Shown here: positions 45,787 through 57,941 of the stretch, one piece after another
Layout of the letters: each line of letters begins with the position of its first letter
How positions within the stretch are numbered: position 1 is the first letter of the stretch
Assembly: GCA_936450465.1 (NCBI GenBank)
Contig: OW388289.1
Location: 68,508,420 to 68,572,419 of the forward strand
Length of the DNA stretch: 64,000 bases
Source: Gibbula magus
Lineage: Eukaryota; Mollusca; Gastropoda; Trochida; Trochidae
Direction of reading: 5' to 3'
Notes under the pieces: model-generated
The model's input: the letters and a program-made list of their open reading frames with translations, nothing else
Databases searched by the model: none
What the model was told of the DNA's origin: nothing
Position numbers and translations under genes: made by a program

Positions 45787-47814
45787 GGACTTACATTAAC
45801 GGCAACTTGGGTCACACTTTGTGCAGTGATTGATAATTGTCAATCGATGTACGCAATGTGGGTTTACTAGCTTCAATCTGCTAAGGATTATGTTCGTTTG
45901 AATATAATCACATATATGCGTTTCTTTCCTGGACGAGTGTATATTTGTGAAATGGTAAATATGTATGGGTAAATAACTAGTAAAATCATTTCCCCAAAAC
46001 ATACCAAGATTCAAGTTATCAACATGCTTATTGTGAATCTAAGCAGAAAACAAAAACGAATGATTTCCTTCCTTTAAACAAATAGATCGATCTACAACAA
46101 AATATAAAAAAATGAACAGGGTATTGTGAAATAGACAATATATGCACAAACAGTTATTTTAAAAGAGTTCTAACGTTGACAGAGGTGAAGCTCTTACAGT
46201 GAGTTTCATGAAGTTTGAGCCCCGAGACCAAGATACTAATACGGTATAACGATGGCTAATGGCCGGCAATAGAATCAAGATAACTGACAACATAATCCTA
46301 AACAAAGCCAGGAGTATGTGCTATTTAGGTTTCGAGATTTATTCATGTCCCAGTAGACAACTAACTCTCATTTCCAGGCATCTGAACTCAGAGTTAATAC
46401 ATTTAATGCTACACGATGCCAGATGAAAATGACATGACAATCATTCAAAGGTTTAGGAGGCATGTACATGTAGATGTTGGCACAGTGACAGGCCATGTTT
46501 AGCAAATATCATCGCGATGGCATGTAGTGTGATTACATTAATCGACCAAGAGTTTTTTATGTTAACGTTCTCTCCGAATAATGATACATGTGGAGTTAAA
46601 CTTGAGCAGATTAGAAGGCCATCATTCCAAATCAACATCCTAAAGCGAGACCTCCTGAACACACACACTCTCTGTGTCGTAATGCAATATTTTCATAGAA
46701 ATTATTACTGCAACTCAATTTTCAAATTCGTATCTTATTATCAATAATGGGACACACACTTCTTTGACAATGCTTACAATTCTGTAATCGCACTTTGATT
46801 ACTGTCCGGGAAAAAGACTAATATTGATGTAGGCCTACTTAAAAGAGCATGCCACATATTAGTGTGCATCGTTTATGATTTACAGTCGATCTCTAGGTAT
46901 ATGTGGTAGAAGATCAGGTAAGGACACCCATATAGTTCAGTTTATTGTATTGTATATTTCCGAAGGCAATAATTGTACGTGTGATCCATCCTTCAAATAG
47001 GAGAACAATATCATCTTCAAAGTTGTAGTTTTAGACACATCCATTCCAGGCTATACACATCTTATCATATTGTGACGAGATTGTGAATGCGATTAATGGA
47101 CTGTTTTGTTTAGAACAGCCATTCAATGTGATAATATGACTCACGTATTTATAATTATAACGAATATTTATAATTTGGAAACCTTCTTATGACTGGCTTC
47201 GAAACCACTCATTGAAATCATTTATCATTTCTTTGTACTGCCCAATTATACTTTTAAGTTATATTGTTGCACCTGAGACCCACTAAGACACTATTATAAC
47301 GGAGCCATTGGATAGTGAGTCGTACAAAAAGGGCACCACTGTGTCTTGGGGGAAGTGAACATAACATAAATTCTATCCTAACTTTTAAATATGCGTATCT
47401 GATTGGCTACCGTGTAAAATCAGAGACGGCTGATTTGGACTCAGTACTCTTTTTACGTCTGACTTTACCACTTTTTACACTTGTTGTCAAGCAACGATAA
47501 CGAATGCAAGAATTTTCAAAATGCAGGAAAATGATTTAAATGAGAAATTGTTGTGATTAAAATGGCACCAAATACATAGTTTATTAACTAGAATGACATC
47601 TGAAAGCGATCAAAACGAGAATTATTAACTCCAGTAGATGGTGCCAATTTTCACAGTCTATGTTTAAGTCCTAATGCACGTTCTTTTGCCTCAATATCGT
47701 AATCCTTGTGTCTGTGATTCACGGTTTTTCCTTCTATGAACATTCCTCTTTGATCATTTCACATCTGCTTTAATTGTATATTCAAAATAAAGTATTACGT
47801 AAATTTGATTTCAT
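45787..47814. other. Non-coding stretch, nothing recognised
   Basis: About 2 kb of AT-rich DNA with chance ORFs (for example 46453-46747 on both strands). Confidence 0.5.
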
Positions 47815-47905
47815 GGCATGGTATGGTGTCCGTCTATCCGTCCATCTGTCCATCCGTCCGTAACTTGTTCACCTTTCCTACCTCTATCCAAGAACCAGTG
47901 ACTTT
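47815..47905 (+). repeat. Fragment related to the 24.8-kb bivalve-style repeat leader
   Basis: catggcatggtatggtgtcc, then tatccgtccatctgtccatc, cgtccgtaac and a tccaagaaccagtgac segment parallel the catggcataacatggcgtcc, gtccatccgtcc and ctccagaaccacttg series at 24.84-24.92 kb. Confidence 0.6.
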
Positions 47906-48919
47906 AGAGAGCTGACATTGAATGACTACTTAGCGAATTCCAAATTGGATATTTGGAGAGTTTGTAGATCGAATATAGGTAATACGGCCAGGACGTATGT
48001 TTTTCTTATTATCGATTACCGTAAGGTACTTGAAGTTTGTTATACCTCTGATAAATATGTATGGACAATATACAGTTTGAAACTTACTTAGGTATATGTG
48101 AAAGTTGAGCTGCAGAGCCAATGGCTCTATTTTGTTAAACGTTTACCTTGAAATAGAAGACACACACTTTTCTCTACTTCTTGAATGCTTTTATATACTA
48201 TTTGTTCAACAATATATCATTTTTATGTTTTCTGTTCCACTTTAGTCTTGGAAGTCAACGATCGACGAAGAAGCTCGTGTTCCGTAAATCAAACCACAGT
48301 TGTCAAATCTTTCATTTCCTGGATGTTTCACTAAAATGATAATTGGGCTTTACATTTTTTCCGAAAGAATATAGGTGATCCTATGACGTTATATATATGT
48401 TTATGTTGTTTCATTATTCTGCAAAACACGGATGTTTTTTTTTATTATTCAAAAGCATAATTTTAGCTTATATTGAAAGTATCATTAAAGTAAATAGAAT
48501 GAGATTTGCAATTGGTCGTCAATCTTATTTCGTTGGTGAACTAAGTGATGCTAGACAATTAATATATGAGATGTTAATGTAACAAAAGGGATCGACAAGA
48601 ATTATAAAACACATTTTATTTTCTCAAAGAACGCATTATAGTAATAAGAACATCGACCAAGAGTGATTTACCTATAGTCGGAACTGAATTTTACATGGTT
48701 GAAATGATTAAAAAAAAATCACATTTTCTAATGTTCTCTCTAAAAGGTAAACAAACTGTAACATAATAACAAAATAAAACAATTCCTATTGTTTTACTTT
48801 TAACTCAAATTTCCGTTTGTCCCAATGTTTTATGTTAGTTAAGTTATTTGTTATTGTTATTGTTATGGCTAAAAACGGGAGCAATCATTTTTTCAGTACT
48901 GATAAATGGGGAAATAGTC
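47906..48919. other. Non-coding stretch, nothing recognised
   Basis: AT-rich. A short ttgttattgttattgttat run is at about 48,849-48,867. Confidence 0.5.
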
Positions 48920-50090
48920 AAAACTGTTACCGTCAGTTCTGTTGCTTTTCAAACTGGTAGCAGACATTTTACTGCTTATTATTTAAACTTAGGCTGACTT
49001 CTTTATAATGTTCCCATACTAATATATTCCCTTGATATGTTCTGAATAGTTTTAATATTTGAGCATTAATGAAACAATGATTATATTTGATGATGATATT
49101 TTTGGTAACACTTTCAACATAATGAGGTAACAATTTTGACATATTGTTAAATTGCAGCACATAATTGTCCTAAAAGGAAATTTTAAGAAGTGCCGTGGAT
49201 CTAGGCAAGTAAGAGTTTGTCGATTTCTTATCATCTGCTAACAAAACTTGAAATGTAAAACTTGAATGTAGATTTATGAAATTCGGTTAAATACTGGACA
49301 TAAATTGTAACAGTTCTGACATCTCACTGCTTATTATTCAAACTAAGGCACTTACATAATGTAGTTCTTTTTAATGAACTAATTGTCTTCTACGTATATC
49401 ATCACTTGATATTGATGCAATTGTATTTTTCTTTTGCATTTCAGGTACAGTTCTGTAAAACAACGAGTATATTGGATGCTGAAATATTTTTGGTAACTAT
49501 TTTGAAATATCATGTCAAAAGTATTACCAATTATTTTAATGATTACACACAGATGTTGGTGGATTTCATGGATAGGCAAATATGAGGAACTGGTCAATTC
49601 TAAAACAAGATACAAACATATTCCTACAGTGACCAATTGCACCCTTTTCTTAGGACCAATTACAACCTTTTCCATTAATGGCAATACTGTTACCAAAAAA
49701 ATCTGTTATTGACAAGATTAACATACTCACATATCATACTATAAAAACGGCTATACAGGGATTGCAGTTTTTCGTGATGTAATATTCTAGGATAAATCTC
49801 AAGAAATACTTGAGAACTAATGTATGTATTGTTTATGCAAATGCAGTGTAGATTTTCAATTCTGTTACTGCCCTTGTGTTTACTGTTACCGACAAAGGCC
49901 ACTTCTGTTACAGCTATAATTATTTAATCAAATATATAAATATCTCTTTCATTTTGTTTAGTTTTACTTGAAGCTACTGCCCCAACGTAAGTGCATATTT
50001 CACTATACAAATTTGACTAGTGATTAAAATGTTATTTTTTCATTTTAAAAAGAATGTCTTAGAATATTGGTAACAGAACTGACCTGATTA
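48920..50090. repeat. Region rich in GGTAAC/GTTACC, possible decayed repeat
   Basis: Seven exact GGTAAC or GTTACC words occur at 48926, 49104, 49126, 49492, 49689, 49885 and 50069, plus near matches. 48955-48999 and 49305-49354 share cattttactgcttattatt/catctcactgcttattatt and aaacttaggc/aaactaaggc. The ends carry gtcagttctgttgc (48932) and its counterpart ggtaacagaactgac (50069) in opposite orientation, as in terminal inverted repeats. The 105-codon minus ORF (49696-49379) is unrecognised. One possibility is a non-autonomous element of about 1.15 kb. Confidence 0.4.
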
Positions 50091-50379
50091 CAACAAAGTA
50101 TGTAATCGTTAATTGAACATTAATTAAGCAAGATGAAGCATGCATGTTTCCCATTTGTAAAGTTGAGGATGTATTTTGTTATTTGTTGCAAAGAACTTCA
50201 GAAGTAACAACAAATGTTTTTTTGTAATTTCTCTCCTTGATATTTACACTTTTTTAAAATTGACTCACCTAATATATCGACTTAAACATTAAGATATATA
50301 CAATGCAACAAAATTCAGTGTTCAGCTGCCCCTCTATCTGCAAGGCAAAGTTAATCAAATCTCCCTGTTTCACCTCCCT
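50091..50379. other. Non-coding spacer
   Basis: AT-rich sequence; nothing recognised. Confidence 0.45.
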
Positions 50380-50855
50380 GATCACTTCCACGTTTCTGCT
50401 GATATTTGTATGTCAAGATTTGTGTTGGTCGCGTCGGCGAGATGTCCATGACGTTGACCTAGGTATCCTGGAGCTTGTTCGTGGGGAGTTGAGACATTCC
50501 AGATGCTCGTCTGATCCCCTTCCGCCTAAAGGTAACAGGGGGAAGGGTCGTCCATCTGATCTCAGATCTCAGTCTGCAGCAGAACCGGAGCCATCTTCTG
50601 TCTTGTGTCGATATAGTTCTCGAAGGACGGCATCGTGACTACCGCGGTGATGTCGAAGTTAAATAGTTCTTTGTTGTAGAGCGCCCATCAATTTTGACTC
50701 TTCCCTCGCCCCCATTTTCAGGATGCTTCTGAATGTCCATTTGAGGGGTGTTATGCTCGTTAGCATTCCTTAGAACAGTTCCTACTGGCGTGAATCTTAA
50801 TTTAACTGCGGATTTGACGCACCTCCAATGAACACTAGTTTGTCTCAACATAGTT
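50380..50855. pseudogene. GC-rich island, possible coding relic, unrecognised
   Basis: About 475 bp of markedly higher GC and CpG content than the surroundings. Frames are open on the plus strand to 50638 and on the minus strand from 50851 to 50639, meeting at about 50,639. Both peptides are rich in Arg, Ser and Pro with no recognisable domain. It could be an exon or transposon relic, or a CpG island. No function is assigned. Confidence 0.25.
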
Positions 50856-52924
50856 GATGTTAAAAAGCCATCGCTAGAAGTCGTCTCTTAGTGCCATGAC
50901 AAATTCAACTTGGTATGTTGACTAATCATCACACGTAGCTGTGCTTTTTTCGGCTTAGCCAATATCCAGAGCAAAACTTGAAAACCGTTAGGCCTAGCTC
51001 AAACAAATTTATTTGCTAATTGTTTACTTATCATCACATTATGTAGAACTTAATATCTTAAACTCCAATGTGGGGTAATCTTTGTTTGCAGATATGTCTC
51101 TGTTGCTTGGGGTTTTGAAACACATTACATTTTCGGCCACGATTTACCCGCAGCTACATGAGTCATTTATGTCAGAATGGAACGATTATTGGTAATTATT
51201 ATATTATGTTTAATAACTGATATGTATACACTACTTAAGTTAGTGTTCATTTAGATGCACAACATGCAGGAGAAACATAACAATTTACTAATTAAAAACT
51301 AATTAAAAACAGCTAGCTTGATACGCCATCTGTTAATGACGCTTGTTTATCAGTCTTAACATGGTTATTAGCAGACACAAAAAATTAACTGCATGAATTC
51401 ACACAATTATCTTCAACTAAATACAGCTAAAACTGATCATTCAAGGTGCGGATGGGATGAGATGAGTTATCTCTTGATGGCTTTTGTTATCCTGTAACAC
51501 TTATTCTGTGTATAAGCTCAAACTCAATGTTTATGCGACCCTTAATATGAAAATACATCGATGTAATTTACTCGCAACTACTACACGCTATTAAATACTA
51601 TTAACTGAAAACCGAATTTACTACTCCTCTCTACTTCACATTATGGTTTTTGGGGAATTATACACTGTATTTTACTCGTGACAGAACTGCTTGAAAGTTA
51701 GCTCTCCCGGGACACGACACCAGCTGCAATGACAGCGTAATCTCCCAACAGTTGAGCGCAATAATAATGCCATGTGACTGCACTTGACCGCGATCACAGT
51801 GCAGCTTGTTTTCAGTCAGACCGCAGTTTTCAGATGATAATATGTTATGGAAATTATGGACAGATAAGTTCCACACCTTGCTGCAAATACAGAATGCACA
51901 GTTTACATTTTAAAAAATCACCCCTCAAACGCATTGTAAAAACATACAATATATAACTTGAAACTCGGACAATACTAGAGAAAACAACTTTAAGACATTA
52001 AACCGTGAACTAAAAGTAGAAAACTTTTAATTAGTGAATAATTATTAGTATTTTCTAAAGTTAATGATTCTTTTTTTTCTCACAAATTATCAAATGTGGA
52101 TATAATAAAGTCTAATAATATCAGTCATTGAGAAAGTACAATATGCAACTGAAAGGACAAATAGAATACGGCCAGTATTTCAATTTATTTAAAATATAAC
52201 TTCATTATGAATAGCTTCTGAATCTCTATCGACCTTTCACATGGCAACTTTGCTTCATATAAAGATGCATTAAGTGACGATAATACTAAACTTGTTTAAA
52301 CAATATAATCACTATAATGTCCCTCAAATGACCAATTTTCCTGAAAACCAGGCTCCAAATGGCTCATTGAATGTAATGATCACGTATCATTTCATTTTAA
52401 TGTAACATAATAACTGTTATTTATAGTCTTTCATTTGTGACCCAACGAGGCACTACCACCATTGAGCTGTTTCAATTGTTTGTGTGATGCGGGGAACGGT
52501 GTATTGGTAATGGTATTTCTGACAAATATTTTGATATTCCTCTAAAATGCATTAGACAACTGTTATAACCTTACTAGAATTTTTTTACGGAAGTGAAGGG
52601 CTTCCAAAGTCATCCACATGAATATATTCATCAGATCAATTTTAATTCCAAACATTAGAAATAACAGTAGTAAGTTGTAACTTAATTTACTCCAAAAGCC
52701 TTTCTTTAAGTTAAGAGCTTTTACAAAACAATAGACATGTATATTTCCTTAAGCAAATATTTACAGCATGAATCATTATGCAAGGACAACCTTTAATGTG
52801 TCGGCCATCAGATGACTGTTACAATAAAACTTTAAAGCTTTATCAATTTCCATTTTCGATGAACAAACATTAAAGTGATTTGACAAAGAATGTTCCTTGT
52901 TGAAACGACATCAAAAAGGCAACA
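50856..52924. other. AT-rich non-coding stretch
   Basis: About 2 kb without a supported feature; a short dyad (ctgcact ... agtgcag) lies at about 51,778-51,805. Confidence 0.5.
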
Positions 52925-53119
52925 CTGCAAACTCTCAGATCAAATAATTGTAAAGAAAAGCTTGATGCATTTCTCTAGAGGAAAAGGTTTAGAAAGAAAT
53001 ATAAAGAGTAAAAAGCTGCTTATGAAAGAGATGTAACTAACCATGTACATGTACATCTTAAATTCAGTGATTACAAATCCTTTTGGCAATCACTATTAAA
53101 AGTAAAACATAAAGTTAAT
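52925..53119 (+). pseudogene. Non-LTR retrotransposon, linker upstream of the reverse transcriptase
   Basis: The plus strand reads CKEKLDAFL, then RKRFRKKYKE, KAAYERDVTNH and, in frame, LKFSDYKSFWQSLLKVKHKV before the inverted-repeat insertion at 53120. A basic helical linker followed by S-D-x-K-x-FW is typical of the segment between endonuclease and reverse transcriptase in LINE ORF2 proteins. In-frame stops are present. It is colinear with the RT remnant that resumes at 53390. Confidence 0.7.
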
Positions 53120-53389
53120 AACATCACACCAGAAATGTGTCCTTGTTAAATTCGGGATAACAGTATAAATTCTTGTACTTTTCCGAGCCGACTCCCTTGT
53201 GGGATTCGAACCCACACCCTCAGAGTAAAGCAACTGTCGCCAGCACTGACCGTACCAACAGCTAACCACACGACTATCTCGCCTCGACGTCGTCCCTTGC
53301 CGGATTCGGACAGAAAAAGTACGAGAATTTGTACTATTGAAGGTAGTGTTATCCCAAATGTAACAATGTTACATTTCTGGTGTGATGTT
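53120..53389 (-). mobile_element. 270-bp inverted-repeat element with a tRNA-like core, inserted in the LINE
   Basis: The ends are exact inverted repeats, AACATCACACCAGAAATGT (53120-53138 and 53371-53389), and the arms remain similar inward through gggataac and ttgtactttt. The core on the minus strand has a perfect B-box (ggttcgaatcc, 53202-53212) inside a gtgggttcgaatcccac arm, and an A-box-like tagtcgtgtggttagc (53261-53276). The combination of terminal inverted repeats with a pol III-like promoter is unusual: a SINE would have a tail rather than TIRs, and a MITE would lack a tRNA head. No clear target duplication was identified. A related core lies at 61.7 kb. Confidence 0.75.
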
Positions 53390-53930
53390 CTTGTTACTGA
53401 GAATGTGATTGTTCATACCATTGATTCCCAAAAGCGGAATTAGGCGTCTGGTATTAATGGAATCCCGTCCTGATTCTTGGAATGTAGGAATGATTATTCC
53501 GTTGTTTAACGAAGGAAATGTATCTGATCCAAAATTCACTATTGAATGTACTTGGTAAAGTGTCCACATGTATCATAGAACTGCATTTATTGATTTTCGC
53601 AAGGCATTTGATTCCATTGATAGGAGTAAACTGCTTTATCAGTTACTAAAGCATGGGATTCATGGTGAACTTTATCATATTTTGTAAAGTATGTACACTA
53701 ACCTGTGTGCTTTTGTTAAAATCGGTTTCTCTGTCACCGATATATTCCATAGGTCAAGCTGAGTAAGACAAGGTTGTATGGCAAGTCCTCTTTTATTCAT
53801 ATTTTTCATGAACACGTTGGCTGTTCATTTACAAAATGGCGATTCAAGAGGTATTTTTGTAAATGATGCAGTCGAAGTAATAAAACTGCTCCTTTTTGCT
53901 GAAGATATTGCACAAGTTTCAGATTCTTAA
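53390..53930 (+). pseudogene. Non-LTR retrotransposon reverse transcriptase fragment
   Basis: Blocks in plus-strand order: ASGINGIPS; PDSWNVGMIIPLFNEGN (before the palm); FIDFRKAFDSIDRSKL (motif with the first catalytic Asp region); VRQGCMASPLLFIFFMN (the RQG-SP block); and LLFAEDIAQVSDS. The last block is the FADD box, here FAED, so one catalytic Asp is replaced by Glu (codon 53901-53903). In-frame stops occur after PKFTIECTW, after HIL, before VRQGC and at 53928. About 60-80 residues are missing between blocks on each side of PDSW. The family copies its RNA into the genome at a nick. This copy is dead, and its clade (Jockey/I/CR1-like) cannot be fixed from the fragment. Confidence 0.88.
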
Positions 53931-54282
53931 AAGTGACACTATAACGGCCATGAACTGAAAACAGTTCTTATTCAACAATATTTAGGAGTATTTATTTCAT
54001 AACGACAAATGCACTATTTATTCTGAACTATTATGCAACTTAAGAACTATTGAAGATGAATTTCATTTTGTCCTTGTTTTATATATATATACACATGTTC
54101 ATATACACTATTGTTCATAATTGTTAATACAAGTAATTCAAAAGTGTAAACCATTTTAATGAATCACAATTAATTTGATGTATCCATGCCAAATGAAACG
54201 TACTTGTTGTTCCTAGTTTTCTTATAAGAGTTATTTGTTTAATGACTTCTTATTTGTGAGTAAAATTCTTAATCGATACAGT
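53931..54282. other. Non-coding spacer
   Basis: AT-rich sequence; nothing recognised. Confidence 0.45.
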
Positions 54283-54410
54283 AAGTTCCAACAGACAAGA
54301 TCATGATCATTTAAGACAATGATTTAATATTCTGAAAAGATGCAAGATAAAGAATACATGAGACATGATACAAAAAGGAGTTACTTGTTCGGATATAGTA
54401 CTCCTTGAAT
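54283..54410 (+). repeat. Dispersed repeat pair D, copy 1
   Basis: gtaagttccaacagacaaga, then aagatgcaagataaagaata, catgagac, gatacaaaaaggag and ttgttcggata parallel the copy at 63.58 kb in the same orientation. Confidence 0.7.
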
Positions 54411-55972
54411 CAAAACAGTATACATTAAAAACACCATTTACTATTTTGTTACCTCGCTATCAAGCCAAAACAGTTTACCACACCCGTTTATTATATACCA
54501 TACAGTTTCTTATATACCTTTATTTGGTACAATTGAGTACCATCATAATTTAATTGATATTTTCATAACATTTGGTTATCGTTTATTTTTATTTAAATCA
54601 TTTAGTTACTTAATAACAAGTTTTAAGACAGGCGTGTTTCGTTCATACAATTATCTTAACATTCCTATGGCATTGCGATTTAGTTTTTGAAAATTGTTTG
54701 CTGTTTTATTTATTTCCAAATGTATAGTTCTAGTTACAAATAATGCATCAAGGTATAAAACAATTAATGTTTTGTTCAAATAACAAACAAAAGGTTGAAT
54801 ATGCATTGATTGACATGCACTTTCTTAACATTGAAGATTGTAATAAACATGCATTCTACGGTTTTAGAGTTATCATTCTTTTCATGTGATTAATATATAA
54901 TTGGTATATATTGTCACTTTGAAGAGTTAATTGTACTCTTTATTATGTTGGATAGTAACATAATTCTTCCGTGTTTTAATTTTATTTCCATGTTAAAGAG
55001 AAACATGTCGAGTAAGGAATGCATGATTGTATTGAAAAGATGAACTTTCCTCTTATGTAATGTGTTTCTACCGTCATTGTATTTAATTGATATACTATGT
55101 TTGTTATACATATGCATGTGCAACAGTGCACCATTGATTGTAAACCATCTAATCCCGTCTGAGTGATACCATAAGAGCACTTCGAGTCACAAGTTATATC
55201 TGTATTGTGAAATATAATGTCTGTGGTAAATCAAATTAGGTCTTAACTGCCGATCATCTGTCAATTATAAAAAATTACCAATACTGAAATATCTTAATTT
55301 TGACAGGAACGATCCTATTGGTAGTCTGCTTCATTTATTATAGAAATATGTCACGATTGATTTAATTATAACACAGACCACGTTTTCTAAGTTTTGATGA
55401 GGCGCAAATTTATCTTTAAATAGTCTGCAAGATGATTGGAATATCATACATTGTCATGGTATAAATGGGTCAAGATATATATATAAAGCAACCTTAACCT
55501 ATACAAAAATAAATTACTGTTTTATAGATTTATATTGTCATGAGCATCAGAAAAGCTTCTACTACACGCAATTAGGATTAAGTTTAAGTGAAAGCGAACT
55601 TGACAGCTACATAAAGGAGTGTACTTAATGTGAATGTCACCTTGATGACTGAACTGACATAGAATTGGAAGCATCTATACGATGGATGCAATTTGAATCT
55701 TGCTTGTGAAAGAGTCATCTCCATGAGATCAATATGATTATGGACTGAATTTTAGTACATATAATACATGTATCATTGGTTATTAACTTGTTACTACGAG
55801 ATATTCTGAATTGAATAGATGACTAATATCAATTGTATTCAAAAATAAAAATATAAAGAATACTTTTTAGTCAATAACCTCACACCATGGAGTTAATTTA
55901 GAATAAAAGAGAACATGTTCTTCTTACACGAAACAAATAGTCAGGCAGAATGGTGAAATGATTGTGCGCTTT
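54411..55972. other. AT-rich non-coding stretch
   Basis: Nothing recognised; the minus ORF 54914-55180 (88 codons) has no motif. Confidence 0.5.
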
Positions 55973-56534
55973 GAGTGAAAAGTACCAAACTTGGCACAAA
56001 GATAGCTTATTGTATGGTGATTAAATTTGGTCAAGATGGCCTCCACTGTTAAAATGTATCTGCTTTTACATGTTTCTGTATATATATATATGATCCATTC
56101 ATGCTATTTTATTGTTAGTCTTATATATTATATATATTCTTACAGCTTAGAACTCCAGATATACAAGGATTGATACTGGATTGATAAATCCATTATCACA
56201 AAAAGATACATCACCTTAGGCCACAAAAGTGGCTGATATTTTGTTTTTTCGACTCCTATTGATCATTTGTCCAATCGTCAACAATGGATTTATCAATATA
56301 GTATCAAACCTTGTATTTCTAGGGTTCTAAACTGGCATGAAAAAATACAATGAACGGATCATATATATATGTATATATATGTATACACAGAAACATGTAA
56401 AATCAGATAAATTTTAACTGTGGCGGCCATTTTAAATTTGGCGGCCATCTTGGATCGAAATTGACTTGGCCCTCAGATCAAATTTAATAACAATACCATA
56501 AGCTATATTGTGCCAAGTTTGGTACTTTTCACTC
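55973..56534. mobile_element. Long foldback element, about 562 bp
   Basis: The left arm (55973-56196) and right arm (56282-56534) are imperfect reverse complements over about 225-250 bp: gagtgaaaagtaccaaactt, tggcaca, ttttacatgtttctgt, tatatatatgatcc and tggattgataaatccatt all have partners. The 85-bp loop contains ggccacaaaagtggc. The right arm has an extra tandem ggcggccat pair (about 56,423-56,448) absent from the left. Both ends carry the ccaaacttgg phrase also seen at 15.8 kb. Transcription through it would give a long double-stranded RNA. Confidence 0.9.
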
Positions 56535-57941
56535 TAATATTCATGTTACCATACTGTTTATATTGGAAAAAAACAGCGTACATGTACCATTCAATGTTGT
56601 TGATTTTATATGATATGTTGTCTAACATACATAGGTTTGATAGTAAATATCATTGTAAATGTGAACATGCAAATATGACTTCCGTCTTGAAAATACTCTA
56701 GTAGTTTCTGTAATGAAACACTTATCAGTTTAAATATATCTATATGCGAGCATTTTAGGAAGTTGTATATTATATATTGATAGCAAAATTACGAATGCCA
56801 ATGTACAAAGCTGTCCCAATGAGCTCAACTAAAGCCGAGGTATAGCATCTCTATGGAGGAGGGTACATGAAATGTTAAGAACATGGATAATAACTACACC
56901 GACAGTTACATGGTGTCTCCAGATTGAATATATTATATAAAAGTTCCCAATTACTGGATGTTCTAGAACGAATGTAGACGTTTCAGTCAGACAATTGCAT
57001 GTGTTTTACGCTGGCAATCAAGTAATTTCTCTGAACAAGATTCTGATTTCATTTCGTCCACTCTCCCGGGCACTGTAGTCTCACATCAGCCTGATAAAGG
57101 AAATTATTGGTTTTGAAAATAACATTGTTCATTCGGAACTAATCAAAACAATTCCAGGGTTTTCCTGGACAATGAAACAGGCACAACACAATCACATGCG
57201 AGGAAATATCATAAACATGACAACAATGTAATTATACCTTAAATGGATGTCCATGTTTCGAAACCCTTGTTTCAGATTCACAACGGAATCGTATATTGAG
57301 ACAAATTATGAAAATACTATTTTTTTAAAAATATTGTTTTATACTGACTTTACAGACCACTTCATTTAAATTAGAAATGCATTTGGTGTGTTCAACGAAC
57401 TTAACTTGAATAAGGATATATGCTTAGAAGAAATGCAATGGAACGTTATCGATCAATATTTTATTTATTTTTTTAATTTGCTAGAACGATTTTGATGTAT
57501 AGTGAAATTAATTTAACCAGATACTCTCAGTTTAATCAATGTCAAATAGCTGAACAAATTACAACATTTCTGATTCATGTCTCTGTGAAGATGAATTAAT
57601 GATTTTGAATCTAATCCAGAATTGACAAGAAAATTCATTTAAAGTTTCAGTACAACTTTATATGTTGCATGTATGTTAACTGAAGTGAAGTTTGCGAATT
57701 GATCCCTCACAAATAAAGTAATTAATTGTTTTTAATATCATGTCTTGGTTTCCATCTGGAAAACGTATATTGATAATGATAAATATGCTGTATTGATTAT
57801 ATGCGGATACACCTACCAAATTTCAACTTAATTAACACGCATTCAAATCTACATAAAGAGTGTCTAAGAGAAAAAAGGAAAGTCACTTTTGTGTAATATG
57901 TATCCGAATTCAAAGCTTCAACTGTCACACTTAGCTTTCTA
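56535..57941. other. AT-rich non-coding stretch
   Basis: No supported feature; chance ORF at 56510-56701. Confidence 0.5.

Noticed and set aside
49379..49696. 105-codon minus ORF
   Set aside because: No domain recognised, and it lies within a probable decayed repeat region.
53200..53280. Functional tRNA gene on the minus strand
   Set aside because: A- and B-box-like segments exist, but the acceptor ends do not pair and the segment lies inside a larger inverted-repeat element.
53369..53569. 66-codon minus ORF ending in NITPEM
   Set aside because: Antisense to the RT remnant and to the inverted-repeat end; the match to the upstream NNITPEM reading is simply the terminal inverted repeat read on both strands.
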